Counted from the stretch's first letter, positions 17,865 through 27,622 are shown. The stretch: DNA of 64,000 nucleotides from Idiomarina sp. (GCA_022565355.1 JAIUMU010000002.1:512971-576970), one strand, 5' to 3'. The notes: generated by a model not told the origin, from the letters alone. Program-made: numbers and translations.

Positions 17865-19660
17865 TAGCTTCGCTCGCTACCATTACTATCCGAACCACTA
17901 TCACTTTCCGCTTTAGCTGCTGCTAGTGCTATCGGATCTTGTTCATCAAATACAGGCGTGCCCGCGGCTAGGGTAAGCACTTCATCTACCGAGGTAATTC
18001 CTTGCAAAGCATACTCTAGCCCCACTTGCGCTAGTGTTTTAAAACCTTTTACTGCGGTAGCTGCTTCCGCAAAGCCCTGAGTATCGCTATTGCGCAGTGC
18101 CGCCATCATTGCTTCATTTAATTCTAATAATTCGAATACACCCACTCGGCCACGATATCCGGTGAAGTTACAACGGTTACACCCTCTGCCTTTGTGATAT
18201 TTTCCATTACTCGGGGCGCCGGGCACTACACTGCGCAGTAACATTTGCTGCTGAGCATCCGGCTCATGTTCCTCTGTGCAGTGTTCACAAATACGACGAA
18301 CTAAGCGCTGCGCTATTACGGCGCGTAATGCGCTTGCTACTAAGTAAGGAGCGCCGCCCATATCAATTAAACGCATAGCTGAGGTTATGGCATCATTGGT
18401 GTGTAATGTTGATAACACCAAGTGGCCGGTGATCGCGCCCCTTAAACCTATTTCCACTGTTTCCTGATCGCGCATCTCACCTACCATCAAAATATCTGGA
18501 TCTTGACGTAACGACGTGCGGAGCACGCGGCCAAAGGTGAGGCCTATTTTACTATTCACCTGTACCTGGGAAATTCGTGGTAAGCGGTATTCAACTGGGT
18601 CTTCTACGGTAATTATCTTTTTATTGGGCTGATTTAGCTCGCTTAACACCCCATATAACGTGGTGGTTTTACCCGAACCGGTAGGGCCTGTTACCAAAAT
18701 CATGCCGTATGGCCGGCTCATGTGGTAACGCATTTTCTTTATCAATTCATCCGGCATACCGGTTTGCTCTAGAGACAGCAAACCATGGGATTGGTCGAGC
18801 AAGCGCATAACGCACGCTTCGCCCCATTGCGTAGGCATTGTAGATAGCCGCACATCAATTTCATGGTTACGCACGTGCATTTGAAAACGGCCATCTTGTG
18901 GCAAGCGCTTCTCAGAAATATCGAGACCAGCCATTAGCTTTAGGCGCAACACCAATGCAGCGGCAATTCCGCGCTCATCAAGCATGTTTTCTTGCAATTG
19001 GCCATCTACCCGCTGGCGAATCCGCAAGCCGTGTTCATCTGGCTCTAAGTGAATATCCGAAGCACGTATTTGTACTGCATCCGCAAAAATAGATTTTAAT
19101 AACCGAGCAACGGTTACATCATCTTCGTTATCGCCGGTTATACTGCCGAGATCAAGTTCGGTTTCGTCTTTCGCTTCTTCTTGCAGCTGGCTTGCGTATT
19201 GTTCAATTTCTTGGGTGCGGCGGTAAACGGTATCAAACGAATCATATAGCTGCCGCTCTGCAACTACCGCGAGATTAATATCTCGTGGCGATAGAATGGC
19301 GCTTAATGCATCAATCGCTGTTAAATCAGCAGGATCGCTCATAGCCACCAGTGCCGAGCTATCATCTGCCTCAATCACTAGCGCTCGATGTCGGCGCGCC
19401 TGAACTTCTGGAATCAGCCGAGCAACACCATCATTCAAACGGCGTTCACTTAAATCGATTACTGGAACGCTAAGTTGCTGGGAAAGGAACTCTAGCAACT
19501 GCTGCTCGCTTAAATAACCTAGCTCAATCAACAAATCACCGAGCTTACGGCCACTCGATTTCTGTGCTGTTAGCGCTTGGCTAAGTTGCTCTTCGCCAAT
19601 TATTTGCTCATGAACAAGTAAATCGCCAAGACGCATTTTTAAACGAGGACGGCGTGCCAT
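17864..19660 (-). CDS. mshE: MSHA extension ATPase MshE
   Basis: Cytoplasmic hexameric motor of the GspE/PilB family that powers pilus extension. The N-terminus has the tandem MshEN motif known to bind cyclic di-GMP (RLGDLLVHE, then LSQALTAQ, KLGDLLIELGYL and LLEFLSQQL). The catalytic part has Walker A GPTGSGKTT, Asp box and Walker B LMVGEMRDQET, and the His box STLHTNDA. The zinc tetracysteine is CEHC plus CNRCNFTGYRG. In the first MshEN motif the usual Gly after LLV is replaced (VHEQI), which may tune affinity. 598 aa. Start overlaps the mshN stop by one base. Confidence 0.93.
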   Translation of the reverse strand: MARRPRLKMRLGDLLVHEQIIGEEQLSQALTAQKSSGRKLGDLLIELGYLSEQQLLEFLSQQLSVPVIDLSERRLNDGVARLIPEVQARRHRALVIEADDSSALVAMSDPADLTAIDALSAILSPRDINLAVVAERQLYDSFDTVYRRTQEIEQYASQLQEEAKDETELDLGSITGDNEDDVTVARLLKSIFADAVQIRASDIHLEPDEHGLRIRQRVDGQLQENMLDERGIAAALVLRLKLMAGLDISEKRLPQDGRFQMHVRNHEIDVRLSTMPTQWGEACVMRLLDQSHGLLSLEQTGMPDELIKKMRYHMSRPYGMILVTGPTGSGKTTTLYGVLSELNQPNKKIITVEDPVEYRLPRISQVQVNSKIGLTFGRVLRTSLRQDPDILMVGEMRDQETVEIGLRGAITGHLVLSTLHTNDAITSAMRLIDMGGAPYLVASALRAVIAQRLVRRICEHCTEEHEPDAQQQMLLRSVVPGAPSNGKYHKGRGCNRCNFTGYRGRVGVFELLELNEAMMAALRNSDTQGFAEAATAVKGFKTLAQVGLEYALQGITSVDEVLTLAAGTPVFDEQDPIALAAAKAESDSGSDSNGSERS

Positions 19661-20850
19661 TAGTAACCTAACGCCTCCCTTTGCTGCGCGGCAAACTCTT
19701 GTGCCGCCGATGACAAAGTGGGATCTTGCAACGCACGCCGATAAGCTTCACGAGCGCGCGCTATATAATCTCGGTTCTCATTGCTTGCCGCTTGGTATTG
19801 CTGCGCTAACTGCTCGAGCACAAACCCCTGCGCTATCCACCAATTCCCCTGTTCTGGGCGCCACTGCAGTAATGTTTGATAGCTCTCAACAGCCATGGAG
19901 TAATGGCCTAGATCGCTAGCTAAATTAGCACGCTGCAACAGCAGGTCGGCATCGTTTGGCAAACGCACTGCAACATCGCTCAGTAACTGTAATGCATACT
20001 CTGGTTGATCAATACGCTCGTAGATCCGCGCCTTTAACAAAACAAAGGCATGATTCTGCGGTGCTCGTTGCACCCCTTCCTGCAATAACTGCAATGCATC
20101 ACCAGCAAAACCGCGGCCAAACGACAACGCAGCTAACTGCAAGCGGGCATCATGATGGTTGGGCTCTAGCGCTAAAGCTTCTTGAAAACGTTGCATTGCT
20201 TGCCGAATATCATTGTTATCAAGCGCTTCGAGACCACGCCGATACAAAGTAGCCGCACTTTGCGTACTGCTGCTACGTTGTACATTCATTTCACCAGCGG
20301 GTTCTGGCTCTGGTTGCGATTGTTGAACAACCTGCGCGGTAACCTCACTTACAACCTCCACTGCTGGCGTTGTTGAAGCTGCGGCGCTCGTTTCTGGTTC
20401 GGCTAATGTATTGCTTTGTGCACTCTCGATTGTTGCCGCATCAGTGCCTGGCGCTACCACGGATGGCGCTATCACGGGCTGTGCTACTTCTCGAGCGCGT
20501 TGGTTCGCAGTTCCAGCAGCAACATTCGTAGTGCGAACATTTGTGCTATCACTTGCTACGGGCTCTGGTTGTTCTGTTTGCTCAGACGTTGCAGTAATAC
20601 TTGCGCGCGCGCTCGGCTCGATACGCAATTGTTCAGCCGTTGGCAACGCGGTGCTATCATCGCCACGAAAATGTTGCCATGCCGCCAGCACGCCAAAAAT
20701 AAGCACCACAAGAATCACTCCGGCCAGTGCATACAGCCAATTGCGCGAACGCAGTGGCTTGCCAGAGTAGATATATGCTGCGCGCTGGCCACCATTCGGT
20801 TGCTTCTCGCGGGCATCAATATCTTTTAGCATTTGATTAATAATACTCAT
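19660..20850 (-). CDS. mshN: MSHA biogenesis protein MshN (TPR)
   Basis: Bitopic membrane protein: short cytoplasmic N-terminus MSIINQMLKDIDAREKQ, a helix at about 37-57 (LYALAGVILVVLIFGVLAAW), a Pro/Ala/Thr-rich low-complexity linker, and TPR-like repeats from about residue 205 (ATLYRRGLEALDNNDIRQAM, then further 34-residue repeats). The start at 20850 overlaps the mshM stop by 4 bp (ATGA); longer upstream in-frame starts fall inside mshM and are less likely. TPR domains of MshN are thought to scaffold assembly components. Confidence 0.88.
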   Translation of the reverse strand: MSIINQMLKDIDAREKQPNGGQRAAYIYSGKPLRSRNWLYALAGVILVVLIFGVLAAWQHFRGDDSTALPTAEQLRIEPSARASITATSEQTEQPEPVASDSTNVRTTNVAAGTANQRAREVAQPVIAPSVVAPGTDAATIESAQSNTLAEPETSAAASTTPAVEVVSEVTAQVVQQSQPEPEPAGEMNVQRSSSTQSAATLYRRGLEALDNNDIRQAMQRFQEALALEPNHHDARLQLAALSFGRGFAGDALQLLQEGVQRAPQNHAFVLLKARIYERIDQPEYALQLLSDVAVRLPNDADLLLQRANLASDLGHYSMAVESYQTLLQWRPEQGNWWIAQGFVLEQLAQQYQAASNENRDYIARAREAYRRALQDPTLSSAAQEFAAQQREALGY

Positions 20851-21758
20851 ACGGGTATCCACCCTAAGGTATAGGCTGCAATCAACCCTACTGCTGAGGC
20901 GGCAGCAATACCGGCCAAGAACCACGTTGCATCATGGCGCTTTGGCATTTTCGCGTCTTCGGTATCTGCAATCGCGTTTTTCGCATCTTGTACGGTAATT
21001 TCATGGCGCCCCGCACCGTACGCCAATAACAATACTTTATGGCTGAGTACATTTGCCAAACGTGGCACACCACGGCTGCCTTTGTGAATCCACCAAATTA
21101 CTTCAGGCGTGAATAACATTGGCCCTTTAAATCCAGCAATTTGGATACGATGATGCATATAGCGCGCTAATTCTTCTTCACTGAGCGTTTCTAATCTATA
21201 AGAAAAACTAACTCGTTGCCGTAATTGCCGTAACTCACGCGTAGCCAAACGCTCATCAAGCTCTGGCTGCCCAAACATCACCAGCTGTAATAACTTGCGC
21301 GTTTCTGTTTCTAAATTCGATAGCAAGCGCAATGCTTCTAAGCTTTCGTTTGGCAAAGCTTGGGCCTCATCAATAATAAGCACTACCGAGCGGCCTTCTT
21401 TATTTAGCGCTACTAACTGCTTCTCAATAGCTCTCGTAAGTTGGTGCTGATCCACATTTTGGTGATCTGGCACACCTAGTTCCGCTGCTACCGCATGACG
21501 AAGTTCTTCCGGAGGCAAATATGGGTTGGGGATATAGGCCGTTACGAAATGATCTGGAATTTCGTTAAGTAACTTTCTACAAATAAGGGTTTTCCCAGTA
21601 CCTACTTCACCGGTAACTTTGATAAATCCCTCTCCGGTTTTCAGCGCCGTAATCAACACCTGCAGAGCCTCGTTGTGAACCCGAAGGTCACAATAAAAGC
21701 TGGTATTTGGCGTTAATGTAAACGGCAATTCCGAAAAGCCGAAGTGGTATAAATACAT
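20847..21758 (-). CDS. mshM: MSHA biogenesis ATPase MshM (ExeA-like AAA)
   Basis: AAA ATPase of the ExeA/MshM family. Walker A GEVGTGKT near residue 50, Walker B VVLIIDEAQAL near 128, sensor and arginine-finger region LRQRVSFSYRLETLS, and a C-terminal membrane helix (WFLAGIAAASAVGLIAAYTLG). 303 aa fits MshM; ExeA itself is longer with a peptidoglycan-binding domain. It probably helps the secretin pass the cell wall. Gap of about 48 bp from mshL. Confidence 0.88.
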   Translation of the reverse strand: MYLYHFGFSELPFTLTPNTSFYCDLRVHNEALQVLITALKTGEGFIKVTGEVGTGKTLICRKLLNEIPDHFVTAYIPNPYLPPEELRHAVAAELGVPDHQNVDQHQLTRAIEKQLVALNKEGRSVVLIIDEAQALPNESLEALRLLSNLETETRKLLQLVMFGQPELDERLATRELRQLRQRVSFSYRLETLSEEELARYMHHRIQIAGFKGPMLFTPEVIWWIHKGSRGVPRLANVLSHKVLLLAYGAGRHEITVQDAKNAIADTEDAKMPKRHDATWFLAGIAAASAVGLIAAYTLGWIPV

Positions 21759-21805
21759 AGTTTTCCTTGCGCAAGCCTAATTAAATAGCGAACGGCTAAA
21801 AAGTG

Positions 21806-23461
21806 CTACTGATTCTCATACCAACGGCGCAGTAATTCGCGTGAAGCTTCTAACTCGGTATCCCAAGTATCCACACCCACTATCGTTGGCCGTAGCATTA
21901 TTACGAGCTCTTTCTTAACTTCCCGTTGCCGACGATTTTTAAATAACTCACCAAACAATGGGATACTTCCCAATAAAGGCACTTGGCTTACTTCGTCTGT
22001 ATAAGAAGTTTGCATCAAGCCGCCAATCACTACCACTTCGCCATCACGCGCTCGAATAATGGTGTCTGATTCACGAATGTTACTCCGCGCCAGCGGCAGC
22101 ACTAATGTTTCTCGATTTAAGGTGATAATCTTCTCTTGCTCTTGGGTTTCGGTAACCGAAGGGCGAATGTGTAAGGTTATGGTACCGTCATCTGAAATCT
22201 GTGGTGTTACATCTAAGGCAATACCAGAGAAAAACGGCGTAAGTTGTACATTCGGTGTTGAGGTAGTAGCGGTTCCTGTGATTGTAGTTGTAGATACATC
22301 GGTAACGAAGTACTCGTCCTCACCAATTTTAATTACCGCTTTTTGGTTGTTGGTGGCCGTTACCCGAGGGTTAGAAAGTACCTGAACATTGCCCTGGGTA
22401 GAAAGCATTTCCAACATGCCATTAAAGCTTTGGTTTTGAAACTGCAGGCCAAATACGCCGCCTAATGATGGCCGATCTACGGAGCCGCCACTAAAGCTAA
22501 ACTCGGAAACCCCACTGCCAATTCGGCTGGTAATACGGCTCCAATCTACGCCTTGTTGATATCCCTCACTCAGCGATACTTCAACAATACGTGCTTCTAG
22601 AATTACTTGGCGCTGCAAACTACTTTCCGCAGCTTTCAGGAAATCTTGCGCGGCACGAATTTCGTGAGGGTAAGCACGTATTGTAGCTAAACCTGCTTGT
22701 GCCGACACTACTACTCTGCGGCCCTCGCCAGTTCCTATAATACCTTCCAAAATCTCTTGTAAGCCATTCCAAAAATCAGTTTCAGACTCGGAGGAAATTG
22801 TTGATCCCGTTTGCCCTGAACGGCCACTCATACTGCCGCCAGCGGGCAACCCACCCATCGCGCCGGTATTACCTAAGTTACCACCGCGAAGGTTATTTTG
22901 GTTACTTGAGCCAGCCTGCTGATCGGCAACGCCCCCTGAAGTAATCGAGGTTTGCGATTGCCCTTGGCGGCGCAAAGATAAATAATTCAATTGCAGTGTT
23001 TCGGTGCGTAATCCGGCAGGAAAAACTCGATAAATACGGCCTTCTCTACGAATATCGAAACCGTAAATATCTTGCACTACATCTAATGCTTCTTGCAGTG
23101 TTACATCGCGCAAATTAACGGTAATACTGCCGCTCACTTCTGGGTGAACTACCAAACTATAAGGACTTTCATTAGTGAGTTGGGCAAAGAAATCAGCCGC
23201 GCCTACTTGGCGAGCTTGCACAGAGAACCGAGGTTCTTCCAAAAAGCGAGTACGCTCAGCCCGTTCGTTCACTGGCTGCCGCAACTGGCTTCTCACATCA
23301 TCGGGCAATTGCACTCGTTGTGTTGAAGCACTGGAGCGCTTTTGGCTACCGGTACGCAATGCATGATCCGCTTCATCAGCAAGTTGCTCCGCTGGTTTTG
23401 TAACGCAGCCAGCGAGCAACATACTCATTACAATAATGGTTAGGCTAAATACATTCTTCAT
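21806..23461 (-). CDS. mshL: MSHA outer-membrane secretin MshL
   Basis: Secretin lipoprotein of 551 aa through which the pilus exits. Signal peptide with lipobox LAGC (Cys19). A secretin/TonB short N-terminal domain (about 85-155, SVQARQVGAADFFAQL, then LREVTLQEALDVVQ-like) is followed by a Gly/Ser/Asn-rich linker (about 185-225). The C-terminal secretin barrel has the family signature VPLLGSIPLFGELFKNR. ATGA overlap of 4 bp with mshK. Confidence 0.92.
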   Translation of the reverse strand: MKNVFSLTIIVMSMLLAGCVTKPAEQLADEADHALRTGSQKRSSASTQRVQLPDDVRSQLRQPVNERAERTRFLEEPRFSVQARQVGAADFFAQLTNESPYSLVVHPEVSGSITVNLRDVTLQEALDVVQDIYGFDIRREGRIYRVFPAGLRTETLQLNYLSLRRQGQSQTSITSGGVADQQAGSSNQNNLRGGNLGNTGAMGGLPAGGSMSGRSGQTGSTISSESETDFWNGLQEILEGIIGTGEGRRVVVSAQAGLATIRAYPHEIRAAQDFLKAAESSLQRQVILEARIVEVSLSEGYQQGVDWSRITSRIGSGVSEFSFSGGSVDRPSLGGVFGLQFQNQSFNGMLEMLSTQGNVQVLSNPRVTATNNQKAVIKIGEDEYFVTDVSTTTITGTATTSTPNVQLTPFFSGIALDVTPQISDDGTITLHIRPSVTETQEQEKIITLNRETLVLPLARSNIRESDTIIRARDGEVVVIGGLMQTSYTDEVSQVPLLGSIPLFGELFKNRRQREVKKELVIMLRPTIVGVDTWDTELEASRELLRRWYENQ

Positions 23462-23850
23462 GAACCGTCCCGTAAGCTAGTACGCGTAATACCGGAGAAT
23501 ACCGACAATACCACTATTTCGTTATCTCGCATCAACAACACCCGATCCGCTTCAATGCTGCGAATGATCCAGCCATTAAGCTCATCACCAATGTGAAAAT
23601 GCTCATTGTTGATTACTGCCACACTGCCCTGACTGCTATAACGAATTAAGTTTAATTTAAAGTTAGACAATCGATTGCCTTGCAAACCAGCGCGTTCACT
23701 ATCGCGAATCGCTGGCCGAGTTGGGTCACGTTCTGCTGGCCGCGTTTCGCTAGCGAAAGCCGCTGCGCTTGTAAACCCAAAAACGTTGCTGCTACTGAAG
23801 CTTAGGATACACAAGGCTAAACTAACGTTTAGTACACTCTTATTCTTCAT
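23458..23850 (-). CDS. mshK: MSHA biogenesis protein MshK
   Basis: A small exported protein (130 aa) resembling PilP/GspC-type adaptors. Signal peptide (MKNKSVLNVSLALCILSFSS) and then a DPTRPA motif followed by a small beta domain (VAVINNEHFHIGDELNGW), typical of proteins that dock to a secretin. AAGGAG 6 bp before 23850 fixes the start; the longer frame is inside mshJ. Overlaps mshJ by 11 bp and mshL by 4 bp. Confidence 0.85.
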   Translation of the reverse strand: MKNKSVLNVSLALCILSFSSSNVFGFTSAAAFASETRPAERDPTRPAIRDSERAGLQGNRLSNFKLNLIRYSSQGSVAVINNEHFHIGDELNGWIIRSIEADRVLLMRDNEIVVLSVFSGITRTSLRDGS

Positions 23851-24517
23851 TGCGCGCTCCTTGACGAGTAGACACCGCAACATTCGCTTGGCTCAAGGTA
23901 TACAACTGCAAGCGAATCCGCGCTAGCGGATATGCATCTACTTGGTAATCAAGCTCTTGCCAATAGAAACCAAAGGGTAAATCTTGTAAACGTTGCAAAT
24001 AATCACGTACCGCAAAATAACTACCCTCTAACTCCACGGTAACGTTATGCTGTAATACGGATCCCCCAGCTACATCTTCTAAAAATGGCACGGGTGCGTA
24101 TGTATCAAAGGAGCGCAGAAGCAACACACTTTCCTGCGCACGCCCTGGATTAGTGAGCATTGCTTGAATCCAATCCAAAAGCTGTTCTGGCTCAATAAAT
24201 TCGGCCAACCCATCCAACTGCTGATGCAATCGGGTGCTGCGGCTTTGCAGCTGACGCTGGCGGCGCTGAATTTCTAGGTTAGGGTCATTTTCAAGCTCCG
24301 CACGTAACGCTGCCACCTGCTGATCAGCATTCCGAGCTTGCGTTTGCGCCTGCTGAATCTGCCGTTCGAGATTCGTTTTTGTTATGCTTGCGGGTTCGAG
24401 CAACAGAATAAACCCTAGCCAAGCAACTAGTGCAATACTTACTACCGCAATTATGTACTGCTCGCGCGCAACGCGACCGGCATACCATTCCTGCAACTGG
24501 GCTAAACGTTCACTCAT
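23840..24517 (-). CDS. mshJ: MSHA biogenesis protein MshJ (PilO-like)
   Basis: Bitopic membrane protein: one helix at about 20-42 (YIIAVVSIALVAWLGFILLL), a coiled-coil stretch (about 50-100, IQQAQTQARNADQQVAALRAEL) and a ferredoxin-like periplasmic domain. This is the PilO/GspM design, part of the alignment subcomplex. Overlaps mshI2 by 4 bp. Confidence 0.85.
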   Translation of the reverse strand: MSERLAQLQEWYAGRVAREQYIIAVVSIALVAWLGFILLLEPASITKTNLERQIQQAQTQARNADQQVAALRAELENDPNLEIQRRQRQLQSRSTRLHQQLDGLAEFIEPEQLLDWIQAMLTNPGRAQESVLLLRSFDTYAPVPFLEDVAGGSVLQHNVTVELEGSYFAVRDYLQRLQDLPFGFYWQELDYQVDAYPLARIRLQLYTLSQANVAVSTRQGARNEE

Positions 24518-25194
24518 TGTTCAGCTCCTATAGGTAATGGCCGGCGATCTCCATTGCTTTCTAGCTCGTCACCATTCAGCTCACCTACTGGAATAACCAA
24601 TCTCGATGCGCTGGCAGGTGTTCCTTGTAAGATGAAATTCAATATATCTTGGTCATCACGTTTCAGTTCAACCATATTAAAACGGCTAGCTGATAACGTT
24701 GCCGCGGTTTTGAATTGCTGCATCCACAATGGCAACAAACTCGCATCTACTGCTTTACCATGAAGAATTACTGAACCTTGGCGCTGTTGAATACGCGTAA
24801 GCCATAAGCCATCTCGATGTAATCGGGCTAAATCACTCAATAAACTCGCATAATCATGCTGATCTAACTGGCCTCGCCGCTGCAACTCAGCTAATAAACG
24901 CTGGCGAGTAAGTACTTCAGCTTCAAGACGCAAAACTTCTGCTTGTAAACGCGCATCTGGCCGTATCGCGGCTAATTGCCCACCTAATTGTGTTATCTGT
25001 TGCTGTGCATTGGCTCGTTGCGCGGTGGCAGTAGCAAGTTCGCTCTGTAAACCGCTTACTTGCCAGCTCATTACGCCTTTAGCAGCAACTAGTGCAACTA
25101 TAAGCAAAAGAATAACAAAAAGAATGCGTGGTAATGTTAACCAGGGTTGCTCTGGAATGAGATCGGCTTGAAAAAGATTAATGCTATGCTTCAT
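24514..25194 (-). CDS. mshI2: MSHA biogenesis protein MshI2 (PilN-like)
   Basis: A short cytoplasmic N-terminus beginning MKHSINLFQADLIPE, which matches the PilN/MshI2 INLLP-type motif that contacts the PilM-like partner. Then a membrane helix (about 24-46), a coiled coil and a periplasmic domain. 226 aa. Overlaps both neighbours by 4 bp (ATGA), so stoichiometric production with MshI1 and MshJ is likely. Confidence 0.83.
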   Translation of the reverse strand: MKHSINLFQADLIPEQPWLTLPRILFVILLLIVALVAAKGVMSWQVSGLQSELATATAQRANAQQQITQLGGQLAAIRPDARLQAEVLRLEAEVLTRQRLLAELQRRGQLDQHDYASLLSDLARLHRDGLWLTRIQQRQGSVILHGKAVDASLLPLWMQQFKTAATLSASRFNMVELKRDDQDILNFILQGTPASASRLVIPVGELNGDELESNGDRRPLPIGAEQ

Positions 25195-26183
25195 GTCGCA
25201 TCCCCCTTTTTTTCGCCCAATGCTTGTTCAGCTAACAGCCACAATAAGCCGCTTATTCCCGCGGCATCGCTATAATCGCCTGCCGCTAAATCTTTTGCCC
25301 AGCCTGGGTAGGCCAATGCACTCACTTGCATACCCAGCTGCGCGGCAATCACTTCGGCTACCTTATCGCTATGCGCATGATTAAATGCAAGCTCTATATC
25401 AGCAAGTGGCGCTTGCCGTAATTGCCCAGTGTAAAAATCTTGCGAGCGCTGCAGCTCAATGGCCAAACTTTCCATGGTATCTAAATCTTGGGGATCTATT
25501 TTTTCCAGATTATACGAACCAGGTAAGCGGCGACTTAAAATCAATTGCTGCCGAACAATAATCTGTAGCTGCGGACGTTCGCCGGGAACTTGCGAAATAA
25601 TCATAGTGCGTAAATCTGCATCGGCCCAATGTATAAAAGCTAGGTCTTGATTTACAATGCCTTGTATCGCAAAGCCAGCATCACTCAAGGCCAACACCCA
25701 GGGCTGTACTTTATTGCGGCTCACCGCCACCACGTTAACCTTTTTCGCACCAGCAACTTGTACAGGGATATCGTAATAATCGAGAAGTAGATCTGCCGCA
25801 GGTATGGAAACTAGATCTTTCAGCGTCCACTGCAACGTTGGGGCAATATCTTGCGCTGGCACATCTGGCTTATCTACCGCAACTTGTTCTACCAAACTGC
25901 TACTTAAAACAATTTGCAGCGGTTGGCCTTGAAAATCGAAGCGCTTATACCGCTCAAGCAACGCTGCAATTGCGCCCAGCGTATTGCCGCTACCGATTTC
26001 TACTTCATCGTTTACCACAAGCTGCCAAGTTTTGCCTGCATGCTTGAGTGCCGCGCCCGCCGCTTCCGAATCATTAACTGCTTTTAAAATAGCAAGCTGC
26101 ACTGCAGATTCAGTGATTCCGAATGCTACTAATAAACGCTGCTGTTTAGCGGAACGAAACTTGAACAAAAAATTACCTCTCAT
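25191..26183 (-). CDS. mshI: MSHA biogenesis protein MshI1 (PilM-like)
   Basis: First gene of the msh operon, a cytoplasmic protein of 330 aa with a divergent actin-like ATPase fold (VAFGITESAVQLAILKA strand pair, later IVNQDLAFIHWAD). PilM-type proteins bind the N-terminus of PilN/MshI2 and link the inner-membrane subcomplex to the motor. No nucleotide motif is clearly intact. About 190 bp of AT-rich sequence upstream, with a TATAAT-like hexamer on the minus strand, presumably holds the operon promoter. Confidence 0.85.
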   Translation of the reverse strand: MRGNFLFKFRSAKQQRLLVAFGITESAVQLAILKAVNDSEAAGAALKHAGKTWQLVVNDEVEIGSGNTLGAIAALLERYKRFDFQGQPLQIVLSSSLVEQVAVDKPDVPAQDIAPTLQWTLKDLVSIPAADLLLDYYDIPVQVAGAKKVNVVAVSRNKVQPWVLALSDAGFAIQGIVNQDLAFIHWADADLRTMIISQVPGERPQLQIIVRQQLILSRRLPGSYNLEKIDPQDLDTMESLAIELQRSQDFYTGQLRQAPLADIELAFNHAHSDKVAEVIAAQLGMQVSALAYPGWAKDLAAGDYSDAAGISGLLWLLAEQALGEKKGDAT

Positions 26184-26362
26184 TGCAGACGCGGTTATCG
26201 ATCACGATAGCTATCACTAACTCATTATATTGATCAATATTTGTTAATATTTTCTAAACTATGTCACTAACTATTCATATTCTATAGCTTTTTCCAAGAA
26301 ATTTCGTCATTTAATAGGTATGACGAATGATATATGCCGTATGGTTAGCCCTGCAAGAACGG

Positions 26363-26394
26363 CAGTGGCAAGTTCGTTAGGCAACTTGCCACTG
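26363..26394 (-). other. Perfect 12-bp hairpin at the end of pyrC
   Basis: CAGTGGCAAGTT and AACTTGCCACTG form a perfect 12-bp stem whose loop contains the pyrC stop codon. No T-run follows on the minus strand, so it is not a classical terminator; it may protect the mRNA 3' end or act with Rho. Confidence 0.6.
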
Positions 26395-27495
26395 TAACGC
26401 TCTACCGGCCCAATATGGCACCCAGGTTTCACCACCATGGGTAACTGTTTTCGGTGCATGCCATGGTTTTTGTACCAAGGTAATGGTTTCGGTATTGCGC
26501 GGGCGGCCATAAAAATCAGCGCCGAAATGGCTAGCAAAACCTTCAAGCTTATCCAGTGCATTCAGTTGCCCAAACGCTTCGGCATAGAGCTCGATAGCGG
26601 TAAATGCAGAAAAACATCCTGCACAACCACAGGCGGTTTCTTTTGCCGCCTGTACATGCGGGGCAGAATCGGTGCCGAGGAAAAACTTCGGGTTACCACT
26701 AATAGCGGCTTGCTGCAGCGCTTCTTGATGGGTGCGGCGTTTTAGCACTGGCAAACAATAGTTGTGCACATGCACACCGCCTACCAACAAATCATTGCGG
26801 TTCATGAGAATATGCTGCGGCGTAATGGTTGCGGCCACTAGATCATGGGCTTCACGTACAAAATCAGCGGCATCTTTAGTGGTGATGTGTTCAAGCACCA
26901 CTTTTAAGCGCGGGAATTTCTGGGTAATAGGCGCTAAATAGCGCTCAATGAATACCCGCTCGCGGTCGAAAATATCAATCTCAGGCTCGGTAACTTCTCC
27001 ATGAATCAATAATGGCACACCAAACTCTTGCATGGTTTCTAATACTGGCCCCATTGCATCAATGGTTCTCACGCCAGAACTCGAGTTGGTAGTGGCGCCC
27101 GCTGGATACAGCTTATAACCGATAATATTTGGGTTTTGCGCCGCTTCGCGCACATCAGCTGGGCTAGTACCTTGAGTTAAATACAGTGCCATTAGCGGTT
27201 CAAAGTTACTCTCTTCTGGCAGCACTGCCATAATATGATGCCGATATTGCTCAGCCAAGGCTACCGTGGTTACCGGTGGCACTAAGTTTGGCATAACAAT
27301 GGCGCGCCGAAATACTCGCGCGGTGGCTGGCACTGTCATCGCCAGCATATCGCCATCACGAAAATGCAGATGCCAATCATCGGGCCGAGTAATGGTTAAC
27401 GAAGCTGGTGTGGTATGCGAAGAAGAGCTCGAATCGCTGCGAGGCGCTGAAGATGTAGCATGAATAGCTGAAATAGAAGGTGCTGTGTTCGACAT
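26377..27495 (-). CDS. pyrC: Dihydroorotase
   Basis: Catalyses the reversible cyclisation of carbamoyl-aspartate to dihydroorotate in pyrimidine synthesis. Class II PyrC hallmarks: [10 protein letters not shown] (metal His pair), GYKLYPAG (carboxylated Lys), LLIHGEV, LEHITT and LGTDSAPH (catalytic Asp). There is a Ser/Thr-rich N-terminal extension of about 30 residues before LTITRPDD compared with E. coli PyrC. No other in-frame start exists, and GGAG lies 8 bp before this ATG. That GGAG is inside a strong hairpin, which suggests regulated translation or transcription. Confidence 0.93.
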   Translation of the reverse strand: MSNTAPSISAIHATSSAPRSDSSSSSHTTPASLTITRPDDWHLHFRDGDMLAMTVPATARVFRRAIVMPNLVPPVTTVALAEQYRHHIMAVLPEESNFEPLMALYLTQGTSPADVREAAQNPNIIGYKLYPAGATTNSSSGVRTIDAMGPVLETMQEFGVPLLIHGEVTEPEIDIFDRERVFIERYLAPITQKFPRLKVVLEHITTKDAADFVREAHDLVAATITPQHILMNRNDLLVGGVHVHNYCLPVLKRRTHQEALQQAAISGNPKFFLGTDSAPHVQAAKETACGCAGCFSAFTAIELYAEAFGQLNALDKLEGFASHFGADFYGRPRNTETITLVQKPWHAPKTVTHGGETWVPYWAGRALQWQVA

Positions 27496-27553
27496 AAAAA
27501 AGGCTCCGCAGGTATTCGTAGAAGTAATACTTCATAGAATACCATTAGAGCCT
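27496..27553 (-). promoter_or_regulatory. pyrC leader hairpin with T-run overlapping the ribosome binding site
   Basis: Three nested stem segments pair perfectly: AGGCTC/GAGCCT, GGTATTC/GAATACC and GAAGT/ACTTC. On the minus strand the hairpin is followed by six T residues and immediately by the pyrC ATG, and its outer 3' arm contains the GGAG ribosome site. It can act as an intrinsic terminator (of the macAB transcript or as an attenuator) and as a translational block. Confidence 0.75.
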
Positions 27554-27622
27554 GTTTTCTCGAAAACTTTCTGCTGTTTTCCGTAAGCAGAACGCATTCC
27601 GTTAGTGCTGTTGCTTAGCGCT

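Noticed and set aside
26200..26300. Complete sigma-70 promoter for the msh operon
   Set aside because: A TATAAT-like hexamer is present on the minus strand, but no -35 hexamer at proper distance could be supported.
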